Shown: positions 23,301-38,300 of the stretch, piece by piece
Numbering within the stretch: position 1 is the stretch's first letter
How the letters are laid out: each line of letters starts with the position of its first letter
Origin: Bursaphelenchus xylophilus
Taxonomy: Eukaryota; Nematoda; Chromadorea; Rhabditida; Aphelenchoididae
Length of the DNA: 64,000 nucleotides
Direction: 5' to 3'
NCBI GenBank assembly: GCA_904066235.2
Contig: CAJFCV020000001.1
Location: forward strand, 806,001-870,000
Program-made: the position numbers and the translations under genes
The notes under the pieces: model-generated
Database searches by the model: none
Told to the model about the DNA's origin: nothing
Seen by the model: only the letters and a program-made list of their open reading frames with translations

Positions 23301-26300
23301 ATGGGACTGGCTGTTGGGACTTTCGAAAGCTCTGGAAGGCCATTTGAGAGACGCGATCAACGTGAAAAACTTTACCGAAGAAGCCGATAACCTGGAAATT
23401 TCGATGAGAAAACAAGTCGAACACCTGGAACGCAATTATAATCAGACCGATTTCACCATTGAAGATGGAGAAAGGTTCCTCAGAGAGCTGGACGAGATTG
23501 GAGAATTCGTGAGAAAGTATCAGAGCGTTTTGTTGAGTCTCGATGAACGCGCACAGAGCTTGAGTCCGCTCTGGCAAAGAGGAGAACGAATCCATCACCC
23601 GACCAAAGTGACGGCCTGGTGTGACTACGCAAAGGATGGAATCAACATCGCCACTGGTGGGTTTTGAGAGGATTTGGAGGGAAATTTTAGGGGCTGGGTC
23701 AATTTTTGGGGGTTTGGATAGTTGTGGGAGAAAAATTTATATTGTACATGAGGTCAAGGTGAAAATTGTTGAAAATTGAATGATTTGGATGATTTTTGGG
23801 GAAATTCTTTTGTAAAAAATGACTTAGCGGAATGTAAGATTTTATGGGCAATTTTTTGGATTTTTTTTTTTGAGATCAAAAATTATATTATCCATGAGAT
23901 GAGACAAAAAAAAATTTTGGTTTTTTTGTGAAAAATTCTACTGGATTTGTGCCAAAATGGAAAATTAAGTGCTTATAAGTGATTTTTGAATCTGTTAAAG
24001 CATTAATTTTATGTTTTAAGACCAAAAATTATATTATCCATGACATCAATTTTTCCAGGCGACGAAGTCACCCTCCTGGACAACTACGACCGCCTCAACT
24101 GGACTGTCCGTGATGTAACAGGCCGCCAAGGCGTTGTCCCATCCGTCGTCTTCAGAATCCCCCCACCGGACACCAGAATTTCCGACTTTGTGACCCGTCT
24201 GCGCGCTCAGTTCGATCGCCTCCGCCGCCTCTGGGAGCAGAAGAACCGCCGCATCCGCTACAACATGATCCTGAACACAATGCGAACAGTGAGAAGCTGG
24301 GACCTTGAGACCTTCCTGTCCATCCCACCAGACCAGCGAGACGAAATTATCAGGGCGCTGAATGAGGACACCCAAAGATTGCTTTCGGAGCTCCCCGAAG
24401 ATGACCCCATGTACAGAAGATTGGCTGAAGAGTTGAAGCTCACCAATGAACACATTTCGTCGTTGTTGATCGAGGCCAACAAACCAAAAGGTAGGTTTTT
24501 GTGGGGGTTTTGGGATCAGATGCCTAGTGTAATATAAAAATGTTGGGTTTTGTAGGTTAACGGTGGGGTATTTTATTGAGGCGGTTGATTGAGTTTTTAT
24601 GAGCTATTATTTGTCGGAAAATGAATTTAGAACTTTTTTTACGAAAGGTTGAGTATCAGATGTCTAGTGTAATATACAAATGTTGAGATTTGTGGTTTAT
24701 TGTTGAAAAGTTTGATTGAAAATGCTTTTTTATGGATAGTTAGGCTTGAAAATTAATGATGACTGTTTTTTTAAATATTTTTTAATATCAAATATCTAGT
24801 GTAATATAAAAATGTTGAGATTTCTGGTTTATTGTTGAAAAGTTTGATTGAAAAGGGTTTTTTATGGATAGGTATCCTTGAAAATTAAGGATGACTGCTT
24901 TTTTGAAAAATTTTTGGATATCAGGTGCCTAGTGTAATATAAAAAAATTCCCATATTTGAATTTAATGGCGATTAGGACATGGGTATTCTCATAAAATGA
25001 CGAAAAATCTCTAATAATCCAATTTTCAGAGCCCGACCACTCCCAGAAATTCGACACCGCCATCAACGATTTGCTGCGAAAGCTGGACGATGCTTGGGAA
25101 ATTCTGAATCAAAGAGTGGGCCAGCCCGTCGCCAACGGCATCCAACAGCTCTACGAGCACGTGGACACACACAAGATCTTCGAAGAGAACCTGCAATCGC
25201 TGGAGACGGACGTTTCGAATGTGAAGGAGCTGTTCCGCCAGATCCCGAACCCAACTCCATCCCAAAAAGCTAACCACAAACACCTGAACAACCGCTGGGA
25301 AGACCTCTGGGACTTGTCGCGAATGCGAGTGGAGCTCTTCAAGGTCCTGGAGCACGTTTTGCAGGGCATGGACGAGGTCTACGACATTGTGAGACGCCAC
25401 GAAATCACTCTGAACTCGTTTGATGACCTCCCCGCTGCACTAGACAAACTCCGTGGGTGCCACGCTCAACTCCTAGAGTTGAATATGGTCCTCCAACAAC
25501 AGCAGAACATTGTCGATGATTTGAATCGCAATGTGGCCAAGTTGCGACAACATGTCGCCAGAACTCGGCACGACAAAATCCAACATGTCGATGTGGATAA
25601 CTTGGAGGAATTGGTCCAACAAGTGACCGTACGCTGGGAAAATGTCCAATCCCAAGTGACGGAGCGACTCCGAACCGCCGAAGAAACTCAACAAATCATG
25701 ATGGTCTACCGCAGCCAATATGATGAAGAAATTCAATGGTTAGATAGAGTGGAAAGAACTATTGAAACCCTCAGAAACCCCAATGATATCAGACCAGAGG
25801 AACTCCAAGCTCAACTGGATCAGCTGACCGCAGAATACGCACAGTTGCAGGAGCACACAACCACCATTGAAAGCATCAACCATGAAGGAGGGAAGTATAT
25901 TCGTGATGCGAGAGTAAGTTGAAGGAGAGATGAGGGTTTGAGACAAAAATTTTTTGGGGTGAAAGCTGGGAAATTTACTGGTCCGTTTGCAAAGATTTTT
26001 CGAGGAATTTTTGATTTTTTAGCGAAATTTTTGATTTCTTTTTTTTTTGAAAAAATTTTTTTCTTGTAGAAATAAGTGTTTTGTTGTGGATAAAATTTTT
26101 TTTGATAGAAAAAGAGAGCATTTTCACAGGTTTTTGTGATTTTTTGAAGGAAATTTTTACTAAAAAAATTTTTGAAAAAAAAAAATTATGAAAAAATCGC
26201 AGTTTGCGAATCAGCTATAAGTTTTTTGCTAATAGCATCGTACTTGAGGATATTTTTTTGGCTTATTTTTGCGATTTTTTTACGGAAAATTTTTACATAT

Positions 26301-29300
26301 TTTTCACCAAAAAAATTGTCTCCCCCAAAAAATTCATTTTTCCCCCAAAAAAATTCATTTTTCGATAAAAAAATTCAGTTTTCCCCAAAAACTGACATAA
26401 AATTTTGATTTTTCAGACCTACGACATGCGTCTCGCCCAATTCCATGACGTGGTTGTCAACCATCACGGTCTCTCGATCCGAAACGAATTCCGCCGAAGC
26501 GAAAATCAATACGAAAACGGCGCTCAGGTCGTCACCAGAGAATTGGAAGCCCTGAACAGACGCTTTGCCCAATTGTCGAGCGTGATTTTGGAGCGCAAGA
26601 ACATTGTGAATCGCCTCATTCAGAACTGGAGAAGAAAACAACAGGTTGGTGGAGAGATTTTTGAAAACTTTTTGAGGAGTTTGTAGATTTAGAAGAGCTG
26701 AAAAAGAGATTAGAACATGAGTTTTGACAATTTTAGAGGCTTTTTTAACTGCTTTTTAGAATTTTTTGCCCAAAAATTTTTTTGAGATGGAGTTAGCGGC
26801 TAAAATAAGTGGAAATTACTTGATTACAAGTCTTCTCCCCCAAGAAATTACCTCCAAATAATCCCACTAACATTTTGACAAGGTTCGGAACTGAGTTTCA
26901 TCAGTTTAAAGTACGACAACAATCTACCGATCGACGTTTTGACCAAAAAAATTTTTGAATTTCTTGAAAATTTGACATTTTGGCGGTTAAGAGAATCGAA
27001 AAACGCTTTCAATTCTTATGTTCTCCCTCCCTTAAAACCCCCCAGCTTTGTAATAATTTGGCCGCGATTACAGCCACCGTAATCGCGTCGAAAAGCTGTT
27101 TTGTAAGTCCATTTTTTTTAGTTTTTGCTTTTCATTGTAAAGATTTCGGCCAAGAAATGGATGGAAAAAGGATGTAATCTTGCCCGAAACGACGCTTCAT
27201 TTTATTTGCTACGAGTTTTTTTTTTCATTTGCTGCCATTGTGAACCCAAGTCTGAGGCGAAAAATTGATGATTTTGGGAAAAAATTGCAAAAATTTGTGT
27301 GAGAAAATAGGAAATCTATCGTTTTTTGTTGGTCTGTCGCATTTTTTGGATGTAAATTTTCTGAAAATGTCAAAAAAAAATGATGGATTTTTGACGGAAA
27401 TTTTGTTTGAAATTTTTTCAAAAAAAAATCAATTTCTCAAGTTTTGATTAAAAAATAGCCGAAAACGATAATTTTCCCTCAAAAATCGTCAAAACCCCAT
27501 AATTTCCCCTCAAAAATCATCAAAATCCCATATTTTCCCTCAAAAATCATCAAAATCCCATAATTTTCCCTCAAAAATGATCAAAATCCCATAACTTTCC
27601 CTCAAAAATCATCAAAATCCGATGATTTCCCCCCGAAAATAAAGTTTTCCCCACCCACCAATAGGAACGCTGTCCTCGATTTTGCGCTATGTCTCATAAC
27701 GAACCCATTACCGCCCCCAAAAAATCTCCGAAAGCATTCGAGAAAACGTTGGCACCCTCCCTGAATGTAGTTGTCTGTTTTTGAAGTGATTAGTGAAAAT
27801 TTGATGTAAAATAGAAAGTTTGATGATGTTTGCCGTCTTTTCCAGCATGTCACTAATAGAATAACGACCGGTTTTGCGAATAGAGACCGAAAAATAATGT
27901 TTACGAAGGCTTTGTGGTTTGCTGTGCGCTTTGAATGTCACTAATATGTCCCCCGAATTTTTTACGTTTTCAACTAACCCCCATGCTATTAACCGCATAA
28001 TATTTTACCCAGCCAACGCCTAACCCGCCCTGGAGTCGATTGGCAGACAAGAAAATGGATGTTTATGATGATTTAAGACTAAAAAATCAATGTTTTGACC
28101 TTGATTTAGACGAAATTTTGAAGTTCAATGTCCAAGATCTTGTCAGCCAATCGAATGTGCAACCTTTTCTCGAATGCCGCCCAAAATGTCCCAGTTTTTT
28201 GGAAACATTTTGAATTTTCTTCAATTTTTTTGCGTTATGAGACCTAGAAGCCAAAAATAAATTTAGCGTTCGGTGGTTTGTTGTTTGTTTTATTCATTTT
28301 TTTGTTCGGCGTTTTATGTTTTTGATGGTAAATTAACAGTTGTGAAGTCTCCTCCCTCTAATTTGAGTTCCTTCTCCGAGTTGGTTGCGTATGCCGTTGT
28401 TTGTGTTTTTAGGAGGAGGAAGACCGACGTCGCGCCGAGGAGGAGCGAAAACTCCGCGAATTCGAAGAAGCGCGCCGTCGCGCTCTGGAGGAAGCGGACC
28501 GATTGCGGCGAGAACGCGAAGCGGCGGAGGCGGCGAGGCGAGCGAAAGCCGAAGAGGAAAGACGGCGAAGAGATTTGGAGGAGCTGGAGAGAAAACGCCG
28601 CGACGCTGAAGATGCGGAACGCCGAAGAAGGGAGGAAGAAGATCGCCGTCGCAGAGACGAAGAAGAACGAAGACGACGTCGCGAAGAGGAGGAGCGACGT
28701 CGCCGAGAGGAAGAGGAACGTCTACGGCGCGAAGAAGAGGAACGAAGACGTCGACGCCCGGTAAGAAGCTTCACCTTTTTCACCCTTACTAGTTTTTCCC
28801 TTCCTTGGTTGTGGTTTTCATCTTTTTTTTTGTTTCGCTTCCTTTCGTTCGTGCCATAACACTAACTGGGATCGTCGATTTCCGTAGTAACATTTTCTGT
28901 CAGTTCCACATTAGCACCTTCAAAATGTCGTAACACTTGCATACAGTCTCGGGCTGGATCATGTGGCAAAAATGCATCCAAATGTCCCTTGGACTGAATT
29001 AAAATGCATCCTTTGCATACTTTTTCTGGCAGAAAGAGCTGTTTCTTCAGGAGAGGATCATGAGAAACAATAAGACGTTTCTCATTATCCTCTTCGGATG
29101 AAGCAACTCTTTTTGCCAGAGGGGATGAAAGAGGATGCATTTTAATGCATCCAGGAGGCATTTAGATGCAGTTTTTGTCACGTGATCTTGTCCAGGACTG
29201 TGACACACTTCTATCAAGAACAAAGAATAATTGTGATGATTTCAGGAACCTTTGATCCGACAGGCCACCGGAATGCAACAAGGTTTCCAAGGCGAAGACT

Positions 29301-32300
29301 ACGACACCTTCGATTCGATGGGAAAAGTCCCAGACCGCGCTCATCTCGCCGAACATGAAGACGAAATGGAAAGATTTGATGAAGAAACGGTTGTGAAGAC
29401 ACAGTTCTACGAAATGGAAGGAAATCTCCATAAACAAACAGGAGAAGTTTTGTCGGTCATGGAACAACTCCGACAAGGAATCTTAAACCGACAGGGCGAA
29501 TTCTTTGATATTGAATCCGGCCGAATGATCTCGCTGGAAAAGGCGGTGGAGAAGGGTCTAATCAAAGAAGATCTGCAGACTCTGTTGCACTCTTCGTTTG
29601 GCTTACGCCACCCAGAAACCAAAGAGTCGATTAATCTCCAACAAGCAATCCAGATCGGCCTTTATGACCCCGAGATGAGGCAGCTGAGAGACATCCATAC
29701 GCAGGAGATTTTGCAATCGTATGATGATGTTTGTGACACAAGTACTGCTCGTCAATTGATGAACATGAACATTCTTAGAATGCCTCCACTTTCAGTTGAT
29801 ACTGCGTTGTCGAAGCACAAGATCAACCCAGTGACTGGAGACTTTGCCTCGAAGGTTGACAAAGACTCGACAATCACCTTGGCCGACGCTCTGGCCAATG
29901 GATATCTGCAGTTCTCGAAGCAAGGAGCTCCAGGACTTGCCCTAAGTTTAAGCGATTGTATTCGCGAGGAATTTGTTGACATTTCGAACGGAACTTTTGT
30001 CGACAAGAATCTTGATGATAATGTGGCAGGAAAACGATTCACTTTCCGTGATGCTTTGGCAAGAGGAAAGGAATTGATCAACGAAGGAATTTTGGAGATC
30101 ATCAATACTCAAACCAACCAGAGAATCACGTTGAATGAAGCCATCAGGTGCAAGTCGATTGACCACAAAGAAGGCAAATTCCAAGACTTGAAGAATCGAA
30201 CCCATCTGACGCTTGGTCAAGCTTATGATCGAGGATACATTGGAAAGCCTTTGACTCTCACTGAAGCCGTTGAAGAAGACGCCCTTGACCTGAGCGGCCG
30301 ATTCTATGAGAAAGGAACTACCAACAGATACACTCTGATTGAAGCGGTTTCTCATGGCCTCTTAGACGGGCATGTCCGCCATATCGTGGATAAGAGCGAA
30401 AACGATGTTGTCAGCATTATCGAAGCTCTCGAGAGAGGATTGTTGTTGGCAACGGGAAAGATTGTCCTTGAATTGACCCCAGATGGAAAACCCAACAATC
30501 CGATTGACTTGTTCGAAGCCAAACATCGAGGAATCCTCATCAACAGACAACGCCACAGCATTTTCGATGTAAAGGCCATCCGTATTGGTGACCGCATGTT
30601 GAGCTACAATGAAGCCGCCAATGAAGGACTTCTTGACGAGAAAACTGAGACCATCAACCATTTGTCTTTGCAAAGCGCCAAGGATCGCGGAGTTCTCGAT
30701 GAACTGCTTTTCAACATTCTTACCGAGAAGATTGGAATCAAAGAGGGAGGAAGAGAATTGTCTCTGATTGAAGCCGTCAACGCTAGATTTGTTGATCCAT
30801 ATAAAGGAGTCTTCTTTGATGGAACGACTGAAATGTCAGCCAAGGGTGCGTATGATGAAGGGTTTATCACTCTTCGGGGAGCCATGCGTCTTGCCGGACT
30901 ACTAAATGTCCATCCATCCTTGATTGTCTCGCAGAAGAAGCTGGACAGAAAGAAGAGAATTGCCCGTCCGGGTCAAAGTATTGGAGAAGGTTCAATGAGA
31001 GTGACCGTTGAAGAAGCCATGAAACAAGGTCTCATTGATGGATCTACTCAGAGATTCAGACAAGGAAACATTGACTTGTCCCTCCAGGAAGCTCTGGACA
31101 GAGGTCATGTCAAATTGGATGACGAATGGATTGTGCCCAAACGCCACTCCGCTGCCGGGCCAACGATTGAAGAAAAGACGACAGAATCTGTTACTGAGAC
31201 CGGTCAACAACTCGCACCAAAGATCTTCCCCGACAAACAATTGGAGGAGAATATCCATACGGTGAAAAGAGTCAAGAGAACCGAGACCTCGGCCGTTGGA
31301 GGGCCTGGAGGAGTATCCGTTTATAGAGCCATCGCTGGCGACAAAGACTCGGTTGAAGTTCCGGCCGATGGTTATCATATCCTGGAAGCTGAACGAAAGG
31401 ATGTTGTTGATTTAAAAACCGGAGTCGTTAGAATTGGAGATAGAGTTCTAAATGTCAGAGAAGCTTTCGATTGCGGCGTATTGAACCCAAAATCAATCTA
31501 CATCCGAGACAGTCGAACCAACCGGCAATTGAATGCATTGGAGGCTCTTGATGCCGATATTATGGATCAGAATGGCTTTATAAACCATCACGGAAGGCTT
31601 ATTTCTTTGAGAGAAGCCATTGATGATCGCGTGGCACGAGTTGAAGCCGAGCCACCAGCCGTTCTCCGCGAACAGAACAATAAAGTCATCCAATTCGACA
31701 GAAACAGCGGCCAGATTCTCAGCTTCCGACCAATTGGTCAACCCCAGGTCGAAGAGCACGTGACCAGCTGGACCTTCGATTCATCTACAGGAAAGATGAC
31801 CGATGAAAGCACCGGCGAAATTTTGAGTCTTGATGCTGCCCTTTTGTCCGGAAGAATCAACACTGAAGATTGGTTTGCTGTTGACACGTTGAGTGGCCAA
31901 CAGTTGAGCTTTGAGGAAGCAAAGAGAAAAGGCATCATTGTCATCAGAGGAAGCGAACATTACTACTTTGATAAGGAGAATAACACTCGTCATTCTTTTG
32001 CTGAAGCCGCCCAACAACAAAGAATTTACCCGAGTGGTGGAGTCCCAGAGAATGCTGGAGATGCGGTCCATACGACTGTGAAGATTCAAACGAGATCAGT
32101 TGTAACTCAGAAAGAAGCTGTTACTGAGAAACCCGGGGCAGGCTATAACCTCCATCGCTTCATTGAGAGTGGACTTTATAATCCAACAACTGGAGAATTC
32201 ACCCATCCGGAAACGGGTAACGCCCACACCATCAGAAGTTTGGTAATGAAAGGATTTATCGACCCCGTGAACACTCGGGTCCATGACCGCCGAAGAAATG

Positions 32301-35300
32301 AGTACATCAGCATTATTGACGCCATCGAGAAGAAGATTGTGGATGTTGTAGAAGGAAGAGTTGAGGATACTGCGACAGGAAGACGCCTCGACTTCGCCGA
32401 AGCTCTAAGAGAAGGCCTGGTCAGAGAAAATGCCTTGCCAGCCGCGATTGAAGGGCCATCTGGCAAGTACAACATCGAGACTGGTGAATATCGCTCCAGA
32501 TCCGCTGCGAAATCAACCTCACCCGGTAAGATGATTTTCTGATTCGAAATATGGATGACTTATTGCATCATATATCGATGTCATCTTTTCGGAAATAATA
32601 GGAATGTTTGTAGGATGGGCATAAACAGACCCATAACCAAGCATTTATCATAGCCAAAGAGTTCTTTCAATGCCATAGACGCTACATTAATCAAAAGAAG
32701 ATATAAAAACCTCTAGCTCGCCGAAAACACACTTACATTTCTGTTTATGAACCTCGATAGTGCCAATAAACCATTGACTTTCTTTTATGATAGTGCCAAT
32801 AAACGTTGTCATATTTACACTCTTGGATTTAACTCGCTTTCTTTGTAGTTCGCTCCTTGGGATCGGTCTCACCACGGCTTCAAGAGCGAAAGCTCAAACT
32901 TACCCCTTTTGCACAAGAGCCGGAACCCCGCTCTTACTCACCACACCGTCCAACTTCCAGCACCTCGTTTGTACGGAGTCAGGTCTCCACAATTGAACAC
33001 TCGAACGGCAGTGGAGCTGTTGTTCCTGCTTCGAATGGAAACACCAGACTGGTCGATTTGGGAGGAGGAAAAAATGTCATGGTCAACGTGATCAAGGACC
33101 CGGAGACCGGAATTGAAAAAGGACAGTATTTGGATCCAGCGTCGGGCATGAAATTTACGATTCAACTCCATGGAGATCCGCATGTCACACAGACCACGAC
33201 CAATGTCAGATCGTCGTCAAAAGTTCAGTCAGTTGAACTTGTCCCACACGCTGAATTCGTCGGGATCGACTTGATCAGAGATAACCGAACCGGCAAAGTT
33301 ATGAAGCTGGAAGATGCGCAAAGACAAGGCTTGGCTAAAGTTCATAAGACCAGCAAAGAAAACACCAAGACTTATTCGGCCTTCAGATCTAACATTGAAG
33401 TCGCTGTTAACAAGGGAATTCTCAACAAGTGGGCTGACAAAGTCTCGGTAGAAGAGGCCATCAAAGAAGGTGTTTTGGACATTACGAACTTGGCTTATAT
33501 CCATCCACACACCCACGAACACATCCCAATTGCAAAAGCTGCCAATATGGGACTCGTGGACGTGACTTTGGCCGAAACCCTGCCAAAAGGAGTGTTGAAT
33601 CCAGTGAACGGAGAGAATATCTCAGTTCAGGAAGCCATTAACCTCGGAATTATCTGTCAAAAAACTGGAGAGGTCAAGAATCCGCAACGACAAGAGCGTT
33701 TGACTTGGCTCGATATCACCAAGCAGGTTTATGCCGCCATCTCAAGCCAAGGAGTTTATGACCCAACGAAAGGATATTCGGTCCCGATAACTGCGGCATT
33801 GAATGATGGACTTATTGATGTGACTACTCAGAAATACAGAAACCCAATTTCTGAAGAGACATACACTTTGGAGGAGGCGCAAAAGAAGGGATTACTGGAC
33901 GCCGATTCGTTCAAAATCTTGACCAGACCTTTTCTCCAGGACTACAGAACCTACAGACAGCTGAATTTGGTCCAAGCCGTCGATGCAGGTCTCATTGACA
34001 CCAAGAATAGAACAGTTCAGACCGGCGCGGATAAGATTCAGCCATTCAGAACGGCTATTCAAGAAGGAATCATCCCTCGCGATATTGGAGAAGCTTTGAA
34101 GAAGGTGGATAAACTCACGTTTGCTGAAGCTGTTGGAAAAGGGCTGATTGATATCGCAAAGAACACTTTCACCGACCCGGACACTGGAAAGACCCTGTCG
34201 GTTCAAGAAGCCGCTGGATCCGGACTCGTTGACATCGGAAGCTACGGGCAGGAAAACGAAACCAACCTGGCAAATGTCATCCAATCCCACACCTTCGACC
34301 CCAGTTCTGGAAGAGTCAGAGATCCCAATAGTGGGCTTAATGTCCCATTCAGAGATGCTATCGAGAGAAAGTTGATTGATCCAGACTCGCTGATTCATGA
34401 TCTGGACTCCTCAAGAACCCTGACTGTCCGCGAAGCGATCTACGCCGGAATTTTGGATTCGAACGGAAGATATCATGACAAGAAAACTAACAGCTTCCAA
34501 TCCATTGTCGACGCCGAAAAGCAAGGTCTGATCGCACTTATTGCCTCTCCAATGCAAGCAGCTCATGCTGTAGCGGAAGCCATTAAAAGAAAGGATTCCG
34601 AAGGCGTGAGGTACAAGTTTGGATCACTGGACGACACCTCACTCCATCGACAGAGCTTGCCGAAGGTCAAGGAAGAGCAAACCATCTTCAGGATTGCCCC
34701 AAAGAGGGCTGAACCAGGCCTCTCGGTCAGAGTCAGGTCCAATGTCAGCGATGATCATCGATCGTCTCGTGGAAGATCATTGGTTGAGGATCCTGTTGCT
34801 TTGGCCGACCTTCAAGACGAATTTTTGGACAAACTGAAACAAAAGGGATTTGATATCGAAAGCAGAGTGGTCGAAAATCCATCGACAATGCAGAACGTCT
34901 CGCTCAGAGAGGCGGTGGAAACCGGACTTTTCGACGTCCCAGCGCAATCCATTGTCCATCCAACCACCGGCAGACATTACCCATTGGCCAAAGCCGTTCA
35001 CATGCGAATGATCAGAGATGAGGCCGGCAAGAACCTGTTGAATGCGCTCAATATCTCCCATGACGATCTGGGACAACTTTCCCCTGGACTTTTCGGCTCA
35101 TCATCGCACCTCGCGGCGCATTCGCCCGCCCCAATCGGCGATGATCCAATCCTAGCGCAAGCCGGAAGGAATGGAACACAGTTTTCGGAACAAACCTTCA
35201 ATGAAAATAATGGAACGACCACAAAACGAACCGAAACTTATGTTTCGCCCGATGGAACGACAAAAACCACGACTTACAGCGAAACTACCCGTCGTCACTA

Positions 35301-35307
35301 TGAATAA
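8243..35307 (+). CDS. vab-10: Spectraplakin VAB-10, plakin-repeat (A) isoform
   Basis: The A isoform shares the exons from 8243 to 26644 with the B form, then uses 28413-28760, 29246-32525 and 32849-35307, ending at TAA followed by a second TAA. The summed length is 9948 nt (3315 aa), in frame throughout. The C-terminal half is about 1900 residues of plakin (plectin-type) repeats, as in vertebrate plectin and BPAG1e. In nematodes this form is known to sit at epidermal fibrous organelles and to connect to intermediate filaments, so that muscle tension is transmitted to the cuticle. Poly(A) signals lie 375-515 bp past the stop and ahead of the first B-only exon. The A/B choice is therefore a choice between internal polyadenylation and splicing onward. 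Confidence 0.88.
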
Positions 35308-38300
35308 TAAGGCTCAATATGAAGGATAGTTCCTAAATAGCCCCAAAATTTATCGATTTTCGAACCAAACCACAAGAAAGTACACAATTTATTTTATTCG
35401 CATTTCTACCTGAATCAATGTTGCTCCCCCTTATTTTTTTTATTTTTTTTTTGAAATTTTTGCTTACATATCCCCCTAGTCTTTTGTAAATACCCTACCG
35501 TAACTTTCGACATATCGAATAGTCGAAAAAAAACCCATTGTTTGTGCCATGAACAACCCAATTTGAATCTAAAAACTCGAGAGATTTCTTTTATTTCCTT
35601 GCATTTTCCACTTCAGAGATATACTTACATGCCACATACCCCCCAGATACTTTGATTTCAATTTTCATTCGGTTATTATTTGAATAAATAAAGTAATTAA
35701 TAAAAATTTGCGAAAAGTAAGGAAAATTTTTAAATTTTATTAAAATCTTGATAAACAGGTAAGTGAAACGTCCCAAAAAACGTCGATCGGTATGTGAGAG
35801 TTGTTGAGTGAAGTGAATAAAGTTGAAATGAAGTGTTGCTGTTGACTAAATAAACGTAATTAACAGAAAAAATCCTGAAAAATCTTGTTTGTTCAAAATA
35901 AATTCAAAAAATCGAATTTAGGACGAAGCCTCAGGCTATAATGAAGCCCTCAAATCTCGACCGGTCTCAATGGCCATGTCCAGCCATTCAATTCCCACTT
36001 CTGACCTCGGCGACCAGGCTTTGAGACATTTGGAGGTCTTTGAAAAGTATCAGCGAAAGGGATCGAATGGATTCAGCGAAGCGTCGGATATTCAGGTGAG
36101 GAATGTAAAATACGATGTGATGAATAAATGGGGTTTTAAGGACACAGAAAAATTTTTACTGTGGCGGCTTTAAAAATTGGAAAAAATGTGAAATTTTTTT
36201 GCGAATTTTGCCATGAAAAAGTTTCGTACCTGTTTCTACCGTAGATGGTAATGCTTCCACCAAAAAACAATTTTTTCCGCGCGAAAGCGGCAAAGATACG
36301 GCGAAAAAGGGGTTCACGGTATGACAGCTCTCCTCATTTTGCGTACTCTCTCGGCCGCAAAGGTCGTTGAATATCTCGGCGGCCCCTGCAAAGAACGAGC
36401 TAAAACTTTCAGGCATTGAAATATGATCCATACCTGACGTGTGTGCGAAATTTAAAGAAAATCTGAGCGTCGAATTTGGAAGCCTTTCCTCGTAAAAAAA
36501 ATCTAATATCGACCCAAAATTTAGTTTGAAAAAACATTTTTGGGTATTGAAGTTGGATGGATGGGCAACTGATTTCCAGTTAGTCATCATGTCCTTTCCA
36601 GAACTCCACTCTCGACTCGATCCACGGCAGCGAACAGGACCGCGAACTCGGCGCCAGCGTCTACATTGACCCCGATGGGTCCTCAATTTTCAGTCAGTCG
36701 GCCGGAAGAAACAGCAACATTGGCCAATCCAGGAAGCCCACCACAAAGCCGGACAAATACTCGCCAAGATCGGATGAGAATTTGGTGGAGCAGAGTGTAT
36801 ACGAGCAAAATATGGGCACCTCAACTTATGAGACATCAGCTGAAAGGATGACTAAAAGTCAGATCGCACCAAAGGACTTGAACGCCAACTTTGATTCGAG
36901 TTTGGTCAGAAATAAGGTGGGTTGGATTCTAAAGAGATTGGAGGGCGCTTTGTGGCTGAGGATTGGCTATTTTGGAGGCTTTGAGGGATTAAAGATGTAG
37001 TGTAATATAAAAATTGTTGAAATGGTGCATTTTAATAGAGGAAGTGGGGTTTAAGAGATGGTATTAGAGTTTCTGAGCTTCTGAATGCTCTGTGTGTGGA
37101 ATAGAAGACTTTTCTAGAGCAGCCATGCCTAGTATAATATAATTTTTTGGCCGAGGATGACTTTTTTTTGTCAAAAATTTTATAAAATCGAAGGGAAAGT
37201 ATCAGAAAATGTTTTTTGGAGATTACTTTATCTTTGTGGAGATTTATTTTTCTCTAAAAGTGTCCAGAAAGGATCTTTATTACCTAAATTTTCAATTTAA
37301 CGTGATATTCCCCTCTTTAGGATGATTGATCTCTCGTTTTGATCGGTTCAAGATGATTAACCTTACGCTTGATTAATCTCTGAGGTCTTTCTCCTTTATT
37401 TTGTAAAGAAATCTTTGAGTCCAGAGCCTCTGGAACGGAGTATTGTGTAAACAAAGGGATTTTCCTCGTTTTTCAACGGATTTACTTAAAAATTCGTTTT
37501 TTGTTTTACATCAAAAATCAGTTTTTGTGAACTCCAAGGTTGTAAAAATGAGTTGGCAAGGGGTTTACTTCACTTTAGAGGGGTTATTAGAGCTTTTTAA
37601 TCGATTTCCTCCGACTTTTCTGAGGGAAAATATAATTTTTCGAATTTTTTGGGGATTTCCTGGAGTAAACTTGATTTTTTCGGGTGGGTAAATAGTAGCC
37701 CAGCCCTCGGGACGTGTTATATTAGCAGTTAAAATCAGGAACACATGCCTTCTCAATAACTTTTGGCAGCATTTCGAAAGAAGAGGCGGATTGCGGAAAA
37801 ACTTATAAATTTTATTGAAAAATGGGCTTGAATTTTTATCGTAATATTTTTAGAGGGGTGTAAGGAGAATATAGAACGATTTTTTGTTGGAAATTTCCCG
37901 ATTTTTTGTAAAAAAAAATTTTGAATTTTTTGGATTTTTTGAGATTTTTCATTTTTTTCTTTTATTTTTTGAAAAAAATTGATAAAAATGTGAATTATGA
38001 TGCCCTAAGGTAATTTACATAAAATTGGAACAAAAAATCGCATTCAATCTCCAATTTTAACCCAGTTTAGGCCAAAAACACCTAAATTGGCCCTAAAATA
38101 AGGTGGAGGATGACTATTTTTAATCCGCAATGAGGTCAACACGACCTCAACAACTGACCACTGTCCCCAAATTGATGTTTAGCCAAAGGAATCTCCAAAA
38201 AATGCCACTTTTATTGGCTTTAGCGCTCGTGCGGCCCCGAAGCCCCGTTTACCTCTCTTTCTTCCTCTCTTCCCACTTCACCTGTTCCGAAATCCTATCA

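Noticed and set aside
28409..28783. Long Ser/Arg-rich open frame on the minus strand
   Set aside because: It is the antisense shadow of the ER/K exon, whose GAA/GAG/CGN codons avoid antisense stops.
28862..29161. 99-residue minus-strand open frame with balanced composition
   Set aside because: It lies wholly in the foldback element of intron 28761-29245. There is no splice, promoter or family support.
29252..35307. Many minus-strand open frames opposite the plakin-repeat exons
   Set aside because: All are shadows of the strongly supported plus-strand repeats and have no homology of their own.
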